64,000 bases of DNA from Streptomyces olivoverticillatus (lineage in GTDB: Bacteria > Actinomycetota > Actinomycetes > Streptomycetales > Streptomycetaceae). Positions 1 through 14,969 of the stretch are shown piece by piece. The DNA lies in contig NZ_JACHJH010000007.1 of assembly GCF_014203555.1 (NCBI RefSeq), forward strand, positions 173,140 through 237,139, in the 5' to 3' direction. The notes under the pieces are model-generated. The model did not search any database. It saw only the letters and a list, made by a program, of their open reading frames with translations, and had not been told where the DNA came from. A program made the translations under genes and the position numbers. Within the stretch, counting starts at the first letter, position 1. Every line of letters begins with the position of its first letter.

Positions 1-2
1 CG

Positions 3-632
3 GATGGCATGCCCGAGTTCGTGCCGTCGTTCGACGAACTCATGCGGCCGTATGACCGACGCGCCAAGTGCATCAACCACGGCGAGGGGTCGGCGACAGT
101 GATCCTGGAGAGCCGAGAGCACGCGGAGCGGCGCGGTGTCCGGGTCCACGGCCAGGTCCTCGCCACCGCGATGGGCCGTGACGGCCTGGCGAACCCGCTG
201 GCCTGTGATGACTCCGGAACGGAACTGGTGGCCGCGGTGCGCAAATGCCTCGGTGAGCGGTGGCGGATCGATCAGGTGCCGTACGTCCACGGCGGGAGCG
301 ACGGGAACCCTGTCGTCACCGCCTTCGAGACCAATGCGATCACGGAGTTGTACGGCTCCGGCTCATCGGTACTGATGACCTCTCAGGAGGCCTGCTTCGG
401 CCACAACGGAGCACCCGCGGGCTGTCTCGGCGTCGCACTGACGCTGCTGATGATGGAGCACGGCGAGGTGTGTCCCACCACCAACTGCGAACAGCCCGCG
501 GACGGCCTGTCCTTCGACCCTGTTCCGGGGATCCGCACCCGACCGCTCGACTTCGACTACGCCTTGACCTTCAACTATCAGCTCGGCGGAGTCAAGAACG
601 TGATTCTGCTGGGAAGTCCGGAAGCCGTCTAG
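3..632 (+). CDS. Ketosynthase-like protein, C-terminal half (5' truncated by window edge)
   Basis: The reading frame is open from base 3, so the gene begins before the window; about 209 residues of a ~400-residue beta-ketoacyl-ACP synthase fold are visible. GEGSATVILE matches the GEGAAVLVLE segment of FabF-type enzymes. The two usual active-site histidines are present but in altered motifs: VHGGSDGNP replaces HGTGTxxxD, and EACFGHNGAPAGC replaces KSxxGHxxGAxG. The C-terminal FNYQLGGVKN replaces the usual SFGFGGxN. The cysteine nucleophile would lie upstream, so its presence cannot be judged. The gene ends 20 bp before the PKS and is probably cotranscribed with it, as a priming or partner ketosynthase. 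It could also be a degenerate chain-length-factor-like subunit. Confidence 0.75.
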   Translation, partial: DGMPEFVPSFDELMRPYDRRAKCINHGEGSATVILESREHAERRGVRVHGQVLATAMGRDGLANPLACDDSGTELVAAVRKCLGERWRIDQVPYVHGGSDGNPVVTAFETNAITELYGSGSSVLMTSQEACFGHNGAPAGCLGVALTLLMMEHGEVCPTTNCEQPADGLSFDPVPGIRTRPLDFDYALTFNYQLGGVKNVILLGSPEAV

Positions 633-652
633 CCAAGCGTACGGAGCACCCG

Positions 653-6955
<6,303 letters not shown>

Positions 6956-7279
6956 CAGAACTGACCGCGATGTGCCGGGTCCGGGTGGTTGAGAAACGGT
7001 TCACCACCCGGACCGTACGTGCGCCCAAAAACATGGAACCAAATACACTCGGTATTCTTTGGCTGATATTCTTTCGCTCCTGCGGAGCATCTCTCTCCAA
7101 CTAGCGCGTCTCGCTTGCGACTTCCGAACGAATGACTGCCTTGCTTCAATGAGATAAAGCGAGACAGAAAGGCCAAGTAGGCCATCACCTCGATTCTCGG
7201 AAGAATGCGCAAGATATCCGGAAAAGAGGAAGACGAGTCTCGCTGGAGCCACGTAATTTTGCGTGCGACAGGAGAGGTC
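6956..7279. other. Intergenic region, PKS to secreted protein
   Basis: It holds the hairpin described separately and then about 250 bp (7020-7270) clearly richer in A+T than its surroundings, which presumably carries the promoter of the secreted-protein gene. No confident -35/-10 pair and no small gene with coding bias was seen. Confidence 0.5.
6978..7014 (+). terminator. Hairpin terminator after the PKS gene
   Basis: A perfect 12-bp inverted repeat (ggtccgggtggt at 6978-6989, its complement at 7003-7014) with a 13-nt loop lies 22 bp after the PKS stop. There is no T-tract, as is usual in Streptomyces. Confidence 0.7.
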
Positions 7280-8194
7280 ATGAACCCTCGCAGGAAATTC
7301 CAGCTGGCCGCCGCCTTCGGGTCGGTGGGCCTGGTCGCAACGGCACTCGTGACGGCAACGCCGGCGTCGGCGCAGCCCGTGGTCGTCCCCTGCTCCGTCA
7401 CGGACCTGGTCACCGCGATCACGAACGCCAACACGGCCGGCAGCGGCGACCTGATGCTGACCAACGGCTGCACCTACTCCCTCACCAGCCCGGTTTCGGT
7501 ACCCGCTGAACTCGGCCTGCCGCAGATCACCGGGGACATCCACATCGACGGACTCGGCGCCACCATCACCCGCAGTACCACAGCCACCCAACTCTTCCGC
7601 ATCTTCGACGTCGCCCCGGGCGGCCAGCTCACCCTCGGGACCGTCACCCTCACCGGCGGCACTGCCACCGGCGACGGCGGCGCCATCACCAACGCCGGCA
7701 CACTCACGCTCAACGCCGCCCAGATCACGAAGAACGTCGCCGGCGGCAGCGGCGGCGGCATCGCCAACACCGGCACACTCAACGCCACCGCCAGCCGCAT
7801 CACCGGCAACACGGCGGCCACGGGCGGCGGCGGCCTCTTCAACAGCATCGCGGCCGCCACCGCCAACCTGCGTGCGAGCAGCGTCGACGGCAACACCACC
7901 ACGGGCGGCAACGGGGGCGGCATCCTCAACAACGGCGGCAACATCACCGGTGACCTGTCCAGTCTCGGCTCCAACTCGGCCACCGGGACGACCTCCTCCG
8001 GGGGTGGCATCGCCACCGTCGGCGGCACGGTGAAGCTGGCGCTGGACGCCGTGACGGACAACAAGTCCAGCACCGTCCCGGGTGGCATCCGGAACGACGG
8101 CGGCACTGTCTCCCTGCTGCTCACCGGAGTGCTCAACAACCTTCCGAGCAACTGCTCCGGCAGCCCGACTCTGGTCCCAGGCTGCCTCAACTGA
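7280..8194 (+). CDS. Secreted right-handed beta-helix-like protein
   Basis: A 304-residue exported protein of unknown role. The ATG at 7280 follows an excellent ribosome site (AGGAGAGG, 7270-7277). The N-terminus is a signal peptide (basic MNPRRK, hydrophobic core, ASA cleavage site near residue 32). The mature part is built of Gly/Asn/Thr-rich repeats such as GGAITNAGTLTL and GGGIANTGTLNA, spaced about 20-25 residues. This pattern is typical of parallel beta-helices (pectin-lyase fold, polymorphic-membrane-protein-like repeats). Four cysteines, two near each end (VPCSV, NGCTY, NCSG, VPGC), could staple the solenoid. No catalytic residues were recognised. Similar proteins in Streptomyces are surface or secreted proteins without a known enzyme activity. 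Confidence 0.85.
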   Translation: MNPRRKFQLAAAFGSVGLVATALVTATPASAQPVVVPCSVTDLVTAITNANTAGSGDLMLTNGCTYSLTSPVSVPAELGLPQITGDIHIDGLGATITRSTTATQLFRIFDVAPGGQLTLGTVTLTGGTATGDGGAITNAGTLTLNAAQITKNVAGGSGGGIANTGTLNATASRITGNTAATGGGGLFNSIAAATANLRASSVDGNTTTGGNGGGILNNGGNITGDLSSLGSNSATGTTSSGGGIATVGGTVKLALDAVTDNKSSTVPGGIRNDGGTVSLLLTGVLNNLPSNCSGSPTLVPGCLN

Positions 8195-8210
8195 GGTAGC
8201 GCACAACTCC

Positions 8211-8261
8211 TTCTCCGGCGGGCCGTCGGCGCCGTCATCCCCGCCTCGGCCCGCCGGAGAA
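8211..8261. terminator. 14-bp-stem hairpin after the secreted protein gene
   Basis: Perfect inverted repeat ttctccggcgggcc (8211-8224) and its complement (8248-8261), with a 23-nt spacer. It starts 16 bp after the stop codon and ends 12 bp before the ribosome site of the next gene, so it may end the first transcript or lie in the leader of the second. Confidence 0.6.
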
Positions 8262-8285
8262 GCGGTCAGTACAGGAGAGGTCCCC

Positions 8286-8816
8286 ATGATGCCCATCACC
8301 ACGCACGCCGACGAGATCGAGCTCACGGCCCAACAGATCACCGACTGGCCCGACGCCGAGGAGGCGCTGGCCCGGCTGCGTCAACGGCCGCCGGGGGCCC
8401 CTCTCGTGTTCAGCACACCTCCGCTGACCCGAACCGTCCCCGTCTGTCGACGGCTTGCGTTGCTCTGGCTGGATGCCCAGCGGATCCGGGACGAGGACCG
8501 GCGGTACGCCGTCCAACTGGTGCTGTCGGAGTTGCTCACCAACGCCATTCAGCACACTCGGAGCCCCCGCGTCACATGCCGGATGTGGAGGTCGGGCGAC
8601 TTGCTCCACCTGGAAGTCCGCAACCAGGGCGGAACATGGTCCATCCCCTGGGCGAACCGCGCCAAGGACGCCAACGACCACGGCCGCGGACTCGCACTTG
8701 TCGCAGGATCGGCCCGAGGGTGGGGACGGCACTTCGGGGCGGAGGGCGACTGCACGGTATGGGCCACGGTTCCCCTGGCCCGAAGCGCCCGGCACGGGTT
8801 CAGGCCAGGACAGTAA
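8286..8816 (+). CDS. ATP-binding protein of the RsbW/anti-sigma kinase type (HATPase_c_2)
   Basis: A 176-residue GHKL-fold protein. The N-box LSELLTNAIQHT (near residues 81-92) matches the ELVTNAxxH of Streptomyces RsbW-like proteins. The glycine-rich lid appears as HGRGLALVAGSARGWG near residues 137-152. No sensor or membrane segment is present. Family members bind ATP and act as anti-sigma or anti-anti-sigma kinases, but many in Streptomyces have no known partner and none is encoded next to it here. Two adjacent ATG codons (8286, 8289) follow AGGAGAGG at 8273-8280; the second has better spacing. The 14-bp hairpin upstream suggests its own transcript. Confidence 0.85.
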   Translation: MMPITTHADEIELTAQQITDWPDAEEALARLRQRPPGAPLVFSTPPLTRTVPVCRRLALLWLDAQRIRDEDRRYAVQLVLSELLTNAIQHTRSPRVTCRMWRSGDLLHLEVRNQGGTWSIPWANRAKDANDHGRGLALVAGSARGWGRHFGAEGDCTVWATVPLARSARHGFRPGQ

Positions 8817-9242
8817 CCGCCGGCTTCCCGTTCGGACAAGGACAGCCGACGGCCAGGGCCGTTGAGGTCGCCACCAGCCCCTCGTCGCGACCGTTGCGCC
8901 CCGGCCGTCGGCGCTTTGTCGTAGAGGGCAGGCACAATCCCGGACCGTGACGGCGGCGATCCAACGGTGTCTCGATAATCCGATAGTGCCACGAGTTTCT
9001 GAAGCGGAATCGAGTTGACCCAGGTGGGCCGCGCGGGGCAGCTGGCGGTGAGCGCGCGAGCGCAAAGTCAACAGTCAGGAATCCTGACACTCCGTGACCA
9101 GGTCGGGCCTGAAAGCCAGGTAAAATTTGAAGAGTTTTGCATATTTCGCCAGTGTATGTCGGAATAATATTGGCAAAGCCGCGCATCGACACACAAACAA
9201 GTGGCTTGACGGTAATGGAGACTGCTTGAGGAGGAAACAATT
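8817..9242. other. Intergenic region before the NsdA-like regulator
   Basis: No gene-like coding bias was found. The last 150 bp (about 9095-9240) are A+T-rich and end in a strong ribosome site (GGAGGA, 9230-9235), so the promoter of the regulator probably lies here. No unambiguous promoter elements can be named. Confidence 0.5.
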
Positions 9243-10724
9243 ATGGCGGCCCGACTACTTGTTACACGCCACCCGAACGAACGTCTTCAGGAACTGATGC
9301 AGGAAGCGGGAGTTTCCAATGCCGGATTGGCCCGCCGCATCAACCTGTTCGGGGCCGAGCACGGACTCGATCTGCGGTACGACAAAACTTCCGTCGGGCG
9401 TTGGATTCGTGGCCAGCAACCGCGAGGCCAGACCCCCGAGATCGTCGCGGAGGCGCTGAGCCGCAAGCTCGGCCGTACGGTGTCGGTCGAGGAAATCGGT
9501 ATGGGAAGCGCCAACCCGGGTTCCGATGTCGGACTGCACTTCGCATCCACCGCACAGGAGGCCCTGGAGCAGGTATGCGAGCTATGGCGTAACGACGCTG
9601 CCGAGCGCGGTCTGGTGAGTGGCGCGACGCGACCGGCCTCCGCGCTCGTCGAGCCCAGCCGCGACTGGCTGATCAGCGAGCCGGACCCGCTGATCACCCG
9701 CAACAGCGGGCCACGGGTGGGCGCAGCGGACGTGACGGCCGTCAGGAGCGCGACCCGGGCCATGGCAGAGCTCGATCACCGGTTCGGCAGCGGCCATATC
9801 CGACCGGTCGTCGTGCACTACCTCGACAGCGTTGTCTCCGTGCTGCTCGCGGGCTTTTACAGTAGGACGACGGGGCGTCAACTTTACGCAGCAGCAGCGC
9901 AGTTGACGGAGCTGGCGGGATACATGGCGGTCGACATCGGTCGGCTTGGACTGGCCCAGCGCTACTACATCCAGGCCCTGCGCCTCGCGCAGGCTGCCGA
10001 CGACCGGGCCTACGGCGGCTACGTGCTGGCAGCCGGAATAAGCCATCTCGTTGCGTTCCTCGGGAGCCCCCGGGAGATCGTCCAGCTGGCGAAGGTCGCC
10101 CAGGAAGGAGCACGTGGGCATGTCACCGCCACCTCCCGGTCGCTGTTCTATGCGGCCGAGGCGCGCGGGCACGCGCTGCTCGGAGACGCTCGGGCATGTC
10201 AACTGGCCGCCGAGAAGGCGGTGAAGACGCTGGCAGAGGCGAACAAGGAGGAGGATCCGGAATGGATCTCCCACTTCGACAAAGCGTATCTGGCCGATGA
10301 GTTGGCGCACTGCCATCACGACCTGGCGCAGCCGAAACCTGCCGCGGAGTGGGCCGAGCGTGCGCTGGCCGGGCATCCGGAAACCCGGGTGCGGCGGCGT
10401 GCCATCGACATACTGTTGCTCGCCACCGCCCAGGTCTCCGCGCGTGAGGTGGAACAGGCATGCCACACCGCGGTGAAGGCGATTGACCTGCTCTGCGGAC
10501 TACGCTCGAACATTTGCGCAGAGTATCTGGGTGCCTTCCGGCGTCGGCTCGAACCGTACCGACTGGTGTCAGCTGCACAGGAATTCGAGGAACGGCTTCA
10601 GGAGCGCCAGTGCGAAGGGTATCCGTCAGCTGCTCCGACCTCTCCCCCCAGGGCTGTTGCAAAGCGAAATGATTTTGCGTCTGCGCAGGTCGCCGGGCGT
10701 GTGACCGGAACAGCCGCACAGTGA
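9243..10724 (+). CDS. NsdA-like transcriptional regulator with TPR-type C-terminal region
   Basis: A 493-residue cytoplasmic regulator. Residues about 10-75 (LQELMQEAGVSNAGLARRIN through SVGRWIRGQQPRGQTPEIVA) form an XRE-like helix-turn-helix. From about residue 170 to 460 the protein is helical, with TPR-like spacing (for example LAQRYYIQALRLAQAADD and LAAEKAVKTLAEANKEED). Size and architecture match NsdA-type Streptomyces proteins; NsdA of S. coelicolor represses sporulation and antibiotic production. Orthology to NsdA itself is not claimed, since Streptomyces genomes carry many paralogues. The start is fixed by GGAGGA eight bases upstream. It stands alone between an intergenic region and a transposase relic. 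Confidence 0.8.
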   Translation: MAARLLVTRHPNERLQELMQEAGVSNAGLARRINLFGAEHGLDLRYDKTSVGRWIRGQQPRGQTPEIVAEALSRKLGRTVSVEEIGMGSANPGSDVGLHFASTAQEALEQVCELWRNDAAERGLVSGATRPASALVEPSRDWLISEPDPLITRNSGPRVGAADVTAVRSATRAMAELDHRFGSGHIRPVVVHYLDSVVSVLLAGFYSRTTGRQLYAAAAQLTELAGYMAVDIGRLGLAQRYYIQALRLAQAADDRAYGGYVLAAGISHLVAFLGSPREIVQLAKVAQEGARGHVTATSRSLFYAAEARGHALLGDARACQLAAEKAVKTLAEANKEEDPEWISHFDKAYLADELAHCHHDLAQPKPAAEWAERALAGHPETRVRRRAIDILLLATAQVSAREVEQACHTAVKAIDLLCGLRSNICAEYLGAFRRRLEPYRLVSAAQEFEERLQERQCEGYPSAAPTSPPRAVAKRNDFASAQVAGRVTGTAAQ

Positions 10725-10744
10725 ATCGCCCCGGGTCGGATGCA

Positions 10745-11290
10745 GGGTCCCGACGTTTGCCGGCTTGCCCGATGACACCCGCGGGCCACGACTCGATCAC
10801 CGCGGCAGCGGAGTGGTGCCGGCGCGCAACGCCCGAGGGACTGGCCGCCCTCGGCCTGCCCTGCCACCCGCTCCTGGGCCGCCACCGGGTGCCGAGCGAG
10901 AAGACCCTGCGCAACGTGCCGGGGCGCCCTCGATCCGGCCGAGCTCGGCGCGGCCGGGTTCGCCTGCCTGAAGTCCCTGCTCCCCGACGAGCGCGCATCT
11001 CCCGCGCCGCTGATGCCCGACGGCGGCCAGGAGCATGAACAGCGCCGGGCCCACCGGGCTGCCGCCCAGGCCGATCCGGTGCGCCCAAGAGGCCGGGCGA
11101 TCGCGGTGGACGGCAAGTGCCTGCGCGGCGCAAGACGCCCTGACGGCAGCCGGGTCTTCGTGCATTCCGCGGTCCGCCGGCGCAGAGGCCGCCGTACAGG
11201 CGAAGAAGTGGTCCAGTGAGACCGTCTGCACCATCACCGACCTGCCCGCCGAGCATTCCGGCGGGGCCTCGTCGGGCGCCACGCTATCCG
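10745..11290 (+). pseudogene. Decayed ISAs1-family transposase
   Basis: Fragments of one transposase occur in order but in different frames. First comes an N-terminal DDE_Tnp_1-associated part (GHDSITAAAEWCRR, then RHRVPSEKTLRNV, to about 10920). A shifted frame then reads LDPAELGAAGFACLKSLLPD and, near 11095-11170, the catalytic-region signature AIAVDGKCLRGARRPDGS. Near 11205-11260 another frame reads KKWSSETVCTITDLPAEH, a segment that normally lies well downstream of DGKCLRG. The part between (usually containing TNEIPxF) is missing. At least two frameshifts and an internal deletion make it inactive. No terminal inverted repeats were identified. Confidence 0.75.
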
Positions 11291-11309
11291 CCGGGTGCGG
11301 ACGTTCGTT

Positions 11310-11876
11310 TCAGGGGGTGGTCGTCGAGACGACGAACACCCGGGGGTGGTCCGGATCGTCCAGGTTTGCTGTGATCTCCAGGGAGGGCTTGGGCTTGTCC
11401 TGATCACGGACCACGCCCGCCCAGTGGTGACCGTGGGCGAACTTCCAGCCCACCTCCGACGCCTCGTCGTCGTCGATGGTCACATCGCCGTCCTTGAGCT
11501 CGGAGGCGCCCGCGCCCACGTCGTTCAGCCACTTGTCGAACTTCTCGCGAGTGGTGGTGAACTGCAGGTACAGCGAGCTCGCCTTCCACGAGTTGGTCTC
11601 GTAGTGGGCGACGTCCTCGGCGTAGGGCGGCACCGTCACCTCGTAGATGCGCCGCTGCAGCCGGTCCGGCCAGCCCGCCTCCAGGCCCCCGGAGGCAGCC
11701 TGCTCCTGCTTGTCCTCGCCGCCGCCGCGGCTCTGCATCGCGGAGATGTAGAGGTAGCCCGCCGGGATGGTGATCAGCAGGAAGACGATGACGGCCTTGA
11801 GCCAGCGGCGGCGGACCGGGGCCGCCTGCGGTTCTTCGGGCACGGCCGTCTGCTCGGGATGCTCCATGGTGATCAC
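11310..11876 (-). CDS. Membrane-anchored protein of unknown function
   Basis: A 188-residue protein (185 if the ATG at 11867 is used). One transmembrane helix near residues 25-45 (LKAVIVFLLITIPAGYLYIS) precedes an acidic extracytoplasmic domain of about 140 residues with no recognised fold. A GTG at 11876 overlaps the stop of the ROK kinase gene by GTGA, which suggests translational coupling; the ATG three codons later is an alternative, and neither has a clear ribosome site. The position immediately after the ROK kinase suggests cotranscription with it. Its role is unknown. Confidence 0.75.
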   Translation of the reverse strand: MITMEHPEQTAVPEEPQAAPVRRRWLKAVIVFLLITIPAGYLYISAMQSRGGGEDKQEQAASGGLEAGWPDRLQRRIYEVTVPPYAEDVAHYETNSWKASSLYLQFTTTREKFDKWLNDVGAGASELKDGDVTIDDDEASEVGWKFAHGHHWAGVVRDQDKPKPSLEITANLDDPDHPRVFVVSTTTP

Positions 11877-12994
11877 CCGCGGCCCGCCTGTGCGTACTTC
11901 TCGTAGCGCTCGACGCGACGGCGGTTGGCGCGGCGGAAGCGGCGGGCGACGAGCCGGGCCAGGTCCGCGGCGCCCACCATGCCGGCCTCCGGGCCCAGCT
12001 GGGCCTTGACGATCCGGGCCTCCGGGCGGTAGCCGCGGCCGGTGAGGTGGCGGCGGAAGGCGTCCCGGGCGGGGCCGATGAGCAGGTCGTCGGCGGCGCT
12101 GACGCCGCCGCCGATGACGAAGCAGGAGGGGTCGAGGGCGGCGGCGAGGTTGGCGATGCCGACGCCCAGCCACTGGCCGATGTCCTGCAGGAGCTCGACG
12201 CACATGGCGTCGCCCGCGCGGGCCAGCTCGGTGATCAGCGGGCCGGTGATCTCGTGGACGTTGCCGCCGACGCGGTCGATGATCCCGTACGCGACGGGCG
12301 ACTCGGCCGCCGCCAGCTCACGGGCCTCGCGGACGAGGGCGTTGCCGGAGCTGTACTGCTCCCAGCAGCCGCGGTTGCCGCAGGGGCAGCGGTGGCCGCC
12401 GGGGACGACCTGCATATGGCCGAACTCGCCCGCGACGCCGAACTTGCCCCGCTTGACCTGGCCGTCCTCCAGGATGGCGCCGCCGATGCCGGTGCCGAGG
12501 GTGATCATGACCAGGTGGTCCTCGCCGCGGCCGGCTCCGAAGCGCCACTCGGCCCAGGCGGCGGTGTTGGCGTCGTTGTCGACCATGACGGGGACAGCGA
12601 GGCGGCCCGCGAGGCGGTCGCGCAGCGGTTCGTTGCGCCAGGACAGGTGGGGGGCGAACAGGACACGGTTGCGCTCGGCGTCGACCCAGCCGGCGGCGCC
12701 GATGCCGACGGCGTGCACATCGTGGCGGTCGGAGAGGTCCAGGACCAGCTCGACGATGGTGTCCTCGACGACCTTGGGGCTCTTGGACTTGTCCGGGGTC
12801 TCGGTGCGGAGCTTCTCGAGGATGTTGCCGTCGGCGTCGACGACCCCGGCCATGACCTTCGTGCCGCCGATGTCGATGCCGACGGTGGGGACACGGGGAG
12901 CCGTGAGGTGCGAGCGGCGCTCGCGCGGGCCGACCGTGCGCAGGACGGTCGCTCTGGCCGAGCTCCGGTAGACACGCTCGCGGTACATGCTCAT
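11873..12994 (-). CDS. ROK-family sugar kinase
   Basis: A 373-residue kinase (start at the MSMYRERV methionine; AGGGG lies about 12 bases upstream). The ATP phosphate-binding motif GIDIGGTKVMAGVV lies near residues 40-53, the catalytic aspartate is in VDNDANTAAWAEW, and TLGTGIGGAIL follows. The ROK zinc site is intact: GHMQVVPGGHRCPCGNRGCW provides His and three Cys ligands. No N-terminal HTH is present, so it is a kinase of the glucokinase type rather than a repressor. Its place after a CUT2 sugar transporter suggests that it phosphorylates the imported sugar. The substrate cannot be read from sequence. The N-terminal ~38 residues are basic and may be shorter if an internal start is used. 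Confidence 0.9.
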   Translation of the reverse strand: MSMYRERVYRSSARATVLRTVGPRERRSHLTAPRVPTVGIDIGGTKVMAGVVDADGNILEKLRTETPDKSKSPKVVEDTIVELVLDLSDRHDVHAVGIGAAGWVDAERNRVLFAPHLSWRNEPLRDRLAGRLAVPVMVDNDANTAAWAEWRFGAGRGEDHLVMITLGTGIGGAILEDGQVKRGKFGVAGEFGHMQVVPGGHRCPCGNRGCWEQYSSGNALVREARELAAAESPVAYGIIDRVGGNVHEITGPLITELARAGDAMCVELLQDIGQWLGVGIANLAAALDPSCFVIGGGVSAADDLLIGPARDAFRRHLTGRGYRPEARIVKAQLGPEAGMVGAADLARLVARRFRRANRRRVERYEKYAQAGRG

Positions 12995-13092
12995 CCCGGT
13001 CGTTGCCCCTGCGCTGGTCTCGTGAGGCCGGGCCTCGGTGGATACGGTCCTGGCCGATTGTGCCTCACGGGCGGGTCGCCCTGCACAACGGT

Positions 13093-13115
13093 GGGCCGGG
13101 CCCCCGGCCCGGCCC
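13093..13115 (-). terminator. Hairpin between ABC transporter operon and ROK kinase
   Basis: An 8-bp stem gggccggg/cccggccc with a 7-nt loop begins 8 bp past the stop of the ATPase gene on the minus strand. It may reduce transcription into the ROK gene rather than end it completely. Confidence 0.45.
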
Positions 13116-13122
13116 GTACCCG

Positions 13123-13935
13123 TCATCCCTCGCCGGAGGTGGCCCGTTCCAGCTCGTGGCTGAGCTGGTCGAGCTCCGAGCCACCGGCCATCTGCCGGGT
13201 CAGCTCGTCCAGCGCGATCTCGGACTTTGCGTGGCTGCCCGCCATCGCCCCGCGCTTGAGCAGTACGAATCGGTCACCGACCAGATACGCATGGTGCGGA
13301 TTGTGCGTGATCAAGACCACGCCGAGACCGGCGTCGCGGGCCGCGGCGACGTACTTGAGCACGACGCCAGACTGCTTGACGCCGAGCGCGGCCGTGGGCT
13401 CGTCGAGGACCAGGACCTTCGCCCCGAAGTACACCGCGCGGGCGATCGCCACGCACTGGCGCTCGCCGCCGGACAGCGTGCCGATGGGCTGGTCGACGTC
13501 GCGCAGGTCGATCCCCATGCGCAGCAGCTCCGCCCGGGTCGTCTCGCGCATCTTCCGCACGTCGAGGCGCTTGAAGGGCCCCGCGCCGGTCGTCGGCTCC
13601 GAGCCGAGGAAGAAGTTCCGCCAGACCGGCATGAGCGGGACGACCGCCAGGTCCTGGTAGACCGTGGCGATGCCGCGGTCCAGGGCCTCGCGGGGGGAGG
13701 CGAGCCGCGTCTCCTCGCCGTCGATCGCGAAGGTGCCCGCGTCGTGCTGGTGCAGGCCCGCAATGATCTTGATGAGGGTGGACTTGCCCGCGCCGTTGTC
13801 GCCGAGCACACAGGTGATCTCGCCCGCGTGGACCTCCAGGGAGACCCCTTCGAGGGCGCGGATGTTCCCGTAGAACTTGCTGACGTCGGTCAGCCTGACC
13901 AGTGCCGCGTCGTCGTTCGCCGCGTCGTCGTTCAC
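13123..13935 (-). CDS. Sugar ABC transporter ATP-binding protein (CUT2/FrcA-like)
   Basis: A 270-residue single-domain ATPase. Walker A is GDNGAGKST near residue 44, the Q-loop is VYQDL, the signature is LSGGERQ, Walker B is VLVLDEPTAAL and the H-loop is LITHN. One ATPase domain (not the fused double domain of RbsA) matches the FrcA-type branch of CUT2 importers. The GTG start overlaps the permease stop by GTGA. It energises uptake of a monosaccharide through the adjacent permease. Confidence 0.93.
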   Translation of the reverse strand: MNDDAANDDAALVRLTDVSKFYGNIRALEGVSLEVHAGEITCVLGDNGAGKSTLIKIIAGLHQHDAGTFAIDGEETRLASPREALDRGIATVYQDLAVVPLMPVWRNFFLGSEPTTGAGPFKRLDVRKMRETTRAELLRMGIDLRDVDQPIGTLSGGERQCVAIARAVYFGAKVLVLDEPTAALGVKQSGVVLKYVAAARDAGLGVVLITHNPHHAYLVGDRFVLLKRGAMAGSHAKSEIALDELTRQMAGGSELDQLSHELERATSGEG

Positions 13936-14969
13936 TTGCTCGCCTCCGCGCGCTTGCGGACCCATGCGTTCAGCAGGGTCGCCAGGAGCAGCATCGCGCC
14001 CAGGAAGAACTTGAACCAGTCCGGGTTCCACTGGGCGTAGACGATGCCCTTGCTGGTCATGCCGAAGATGAAGGCGCCGACCGCCGAGCCGATCGCCGAG
14101 CCGTAGCCGCCGGTCATCAGGCAGCCGCCGATGACCGCCGCGATGATGTAGAGGAATTCGTTGCCGACGCCCTCGCCGGACTGCACGACGTCGTACGACA
14201 TCAGCAGGTGCTGGCCGGAGATCCAGGCGCAGAAGGCGACGGCCATATAGAGGCCGATCTTGGTCTTGTTGACCGGGACGCCCACCGCCCGGGCCGCGTC
14301 CGCGCCGCCGCCCACCGCGAAGATCCAGTTGCCGGCGCGGGTGCGCAGCAGGATCCAGGTGGCGAGGGCGACGAGGCCGAGCCACCACAGGATGGTGACC
14401 TGGAGGTCGACGCCGCCGATCGTGAGGTGGGAGGCGAAGAGGGTCCGGGCGGAGTCGAAGCCCTCCATGTCACCGATGGTCTTGGTGGAGACCGTGCCGC
14501 TGATGAGCTTGGTGAAGCCCAGGTTGAGGCCCGTCAGCATCAGGAACGTACCCAGCGTGATGATGAAGCTGGGCAGCTTGGTGCGGGTGAGCATGAAGCC
14601 GTTGAAGAAGCCGACGGCCAGGGTGACGAGGAGCGAGACGCCGACGCCGACCCAGACGTTGGCCGTCATCTGGTAGCTGAACATCGACGAGACCAGCGCC
14701 GAGGTCGTGACCATGACGCCGGCGGAGAGGTCGAACTCGCCGCCGATCATCAGCAGGGCCACCGGGACGGCCATGATGCCGATCGTCGAGGACGCGTACA
14801 GGACGGTGGAGAGGCTGGACGCCTGCAGGAAGGGCTCCGCGACGACGGAGAAGAAGACGAAGACGGCGGCCGCGCCGACGACCGCGCCCAGCTCGGGGCG
14901 GCCGAGCAGGCGGCGCACATGGCCCTGGCCGACCAGCCGCTCGTCGGCCTCCGGGGCGGTGGCGGTCAT
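13932..14969 (-). CDS. Sugar ABC transporter permease (CUT2)
   Basis: A 345-residue inner-membrane protein with 8-10 hydrophobic helices. Conserved CUT2 permease segments include LMIGGEFDLSAGVMV and LGTFLMLTGLNLGF. The ATG start overlaps the binding-protein stop (ATGA). As usual for this family it likely functions as a homodimer with the single-domain ATPase encoded next. Confidence 0.92.
   Translation of the reverse strand: MTATAPEADERLVGQGHVRRLLGRPELGAVVGAAAVFVFFSVVAEPFLQASSLSTVLYASSTIGIMAVPVALLMIGGEFDLSAGVMVTTSALVSSMFSYQMTANVWVGVGVSLLVTLAVGFFNGFMLTRTKLPSFIITLGTFLMLTGLNLGFTKLISGTVSTKTIGDMEGFDSARTLFASHLTIGGVDLQVTILWWLGLVALATWILLRTRAGNWIFAVGGGADAARAVGVPVNKTKIGLYMAVAFCAWISGQHLLMSYDVVQSGEGVGNEFLYIIAAVIGGCLMTGGYGSAIGSAVGAFIFGMTSKGIVYAQWNPDWFKFFLGAMLLLATLLNAWVRKRAEASK

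Noticed and set aside
260..652. Upstream extension of the PKS reading frame
   Set aside because: It overlaps the preceding ketosynthase gene in another frame, and its translation (Arg-rich) has no family character; the KS domain and ribosome site support ATG 653.
11245..11265. 7-bp-stem hairpin inside the transposase relic as a terminator for the minus-strand membrane protein gene
   Set aside because: The stem is short and lies 45 bp past the stop within old coding DNA; it cannot be told from chance in high-GC sequence.
12047..13660. Plus-strand open frame over the ROK and ATPase genes
   Set aside because: Antisense to two genes with complete catalytic motifs.
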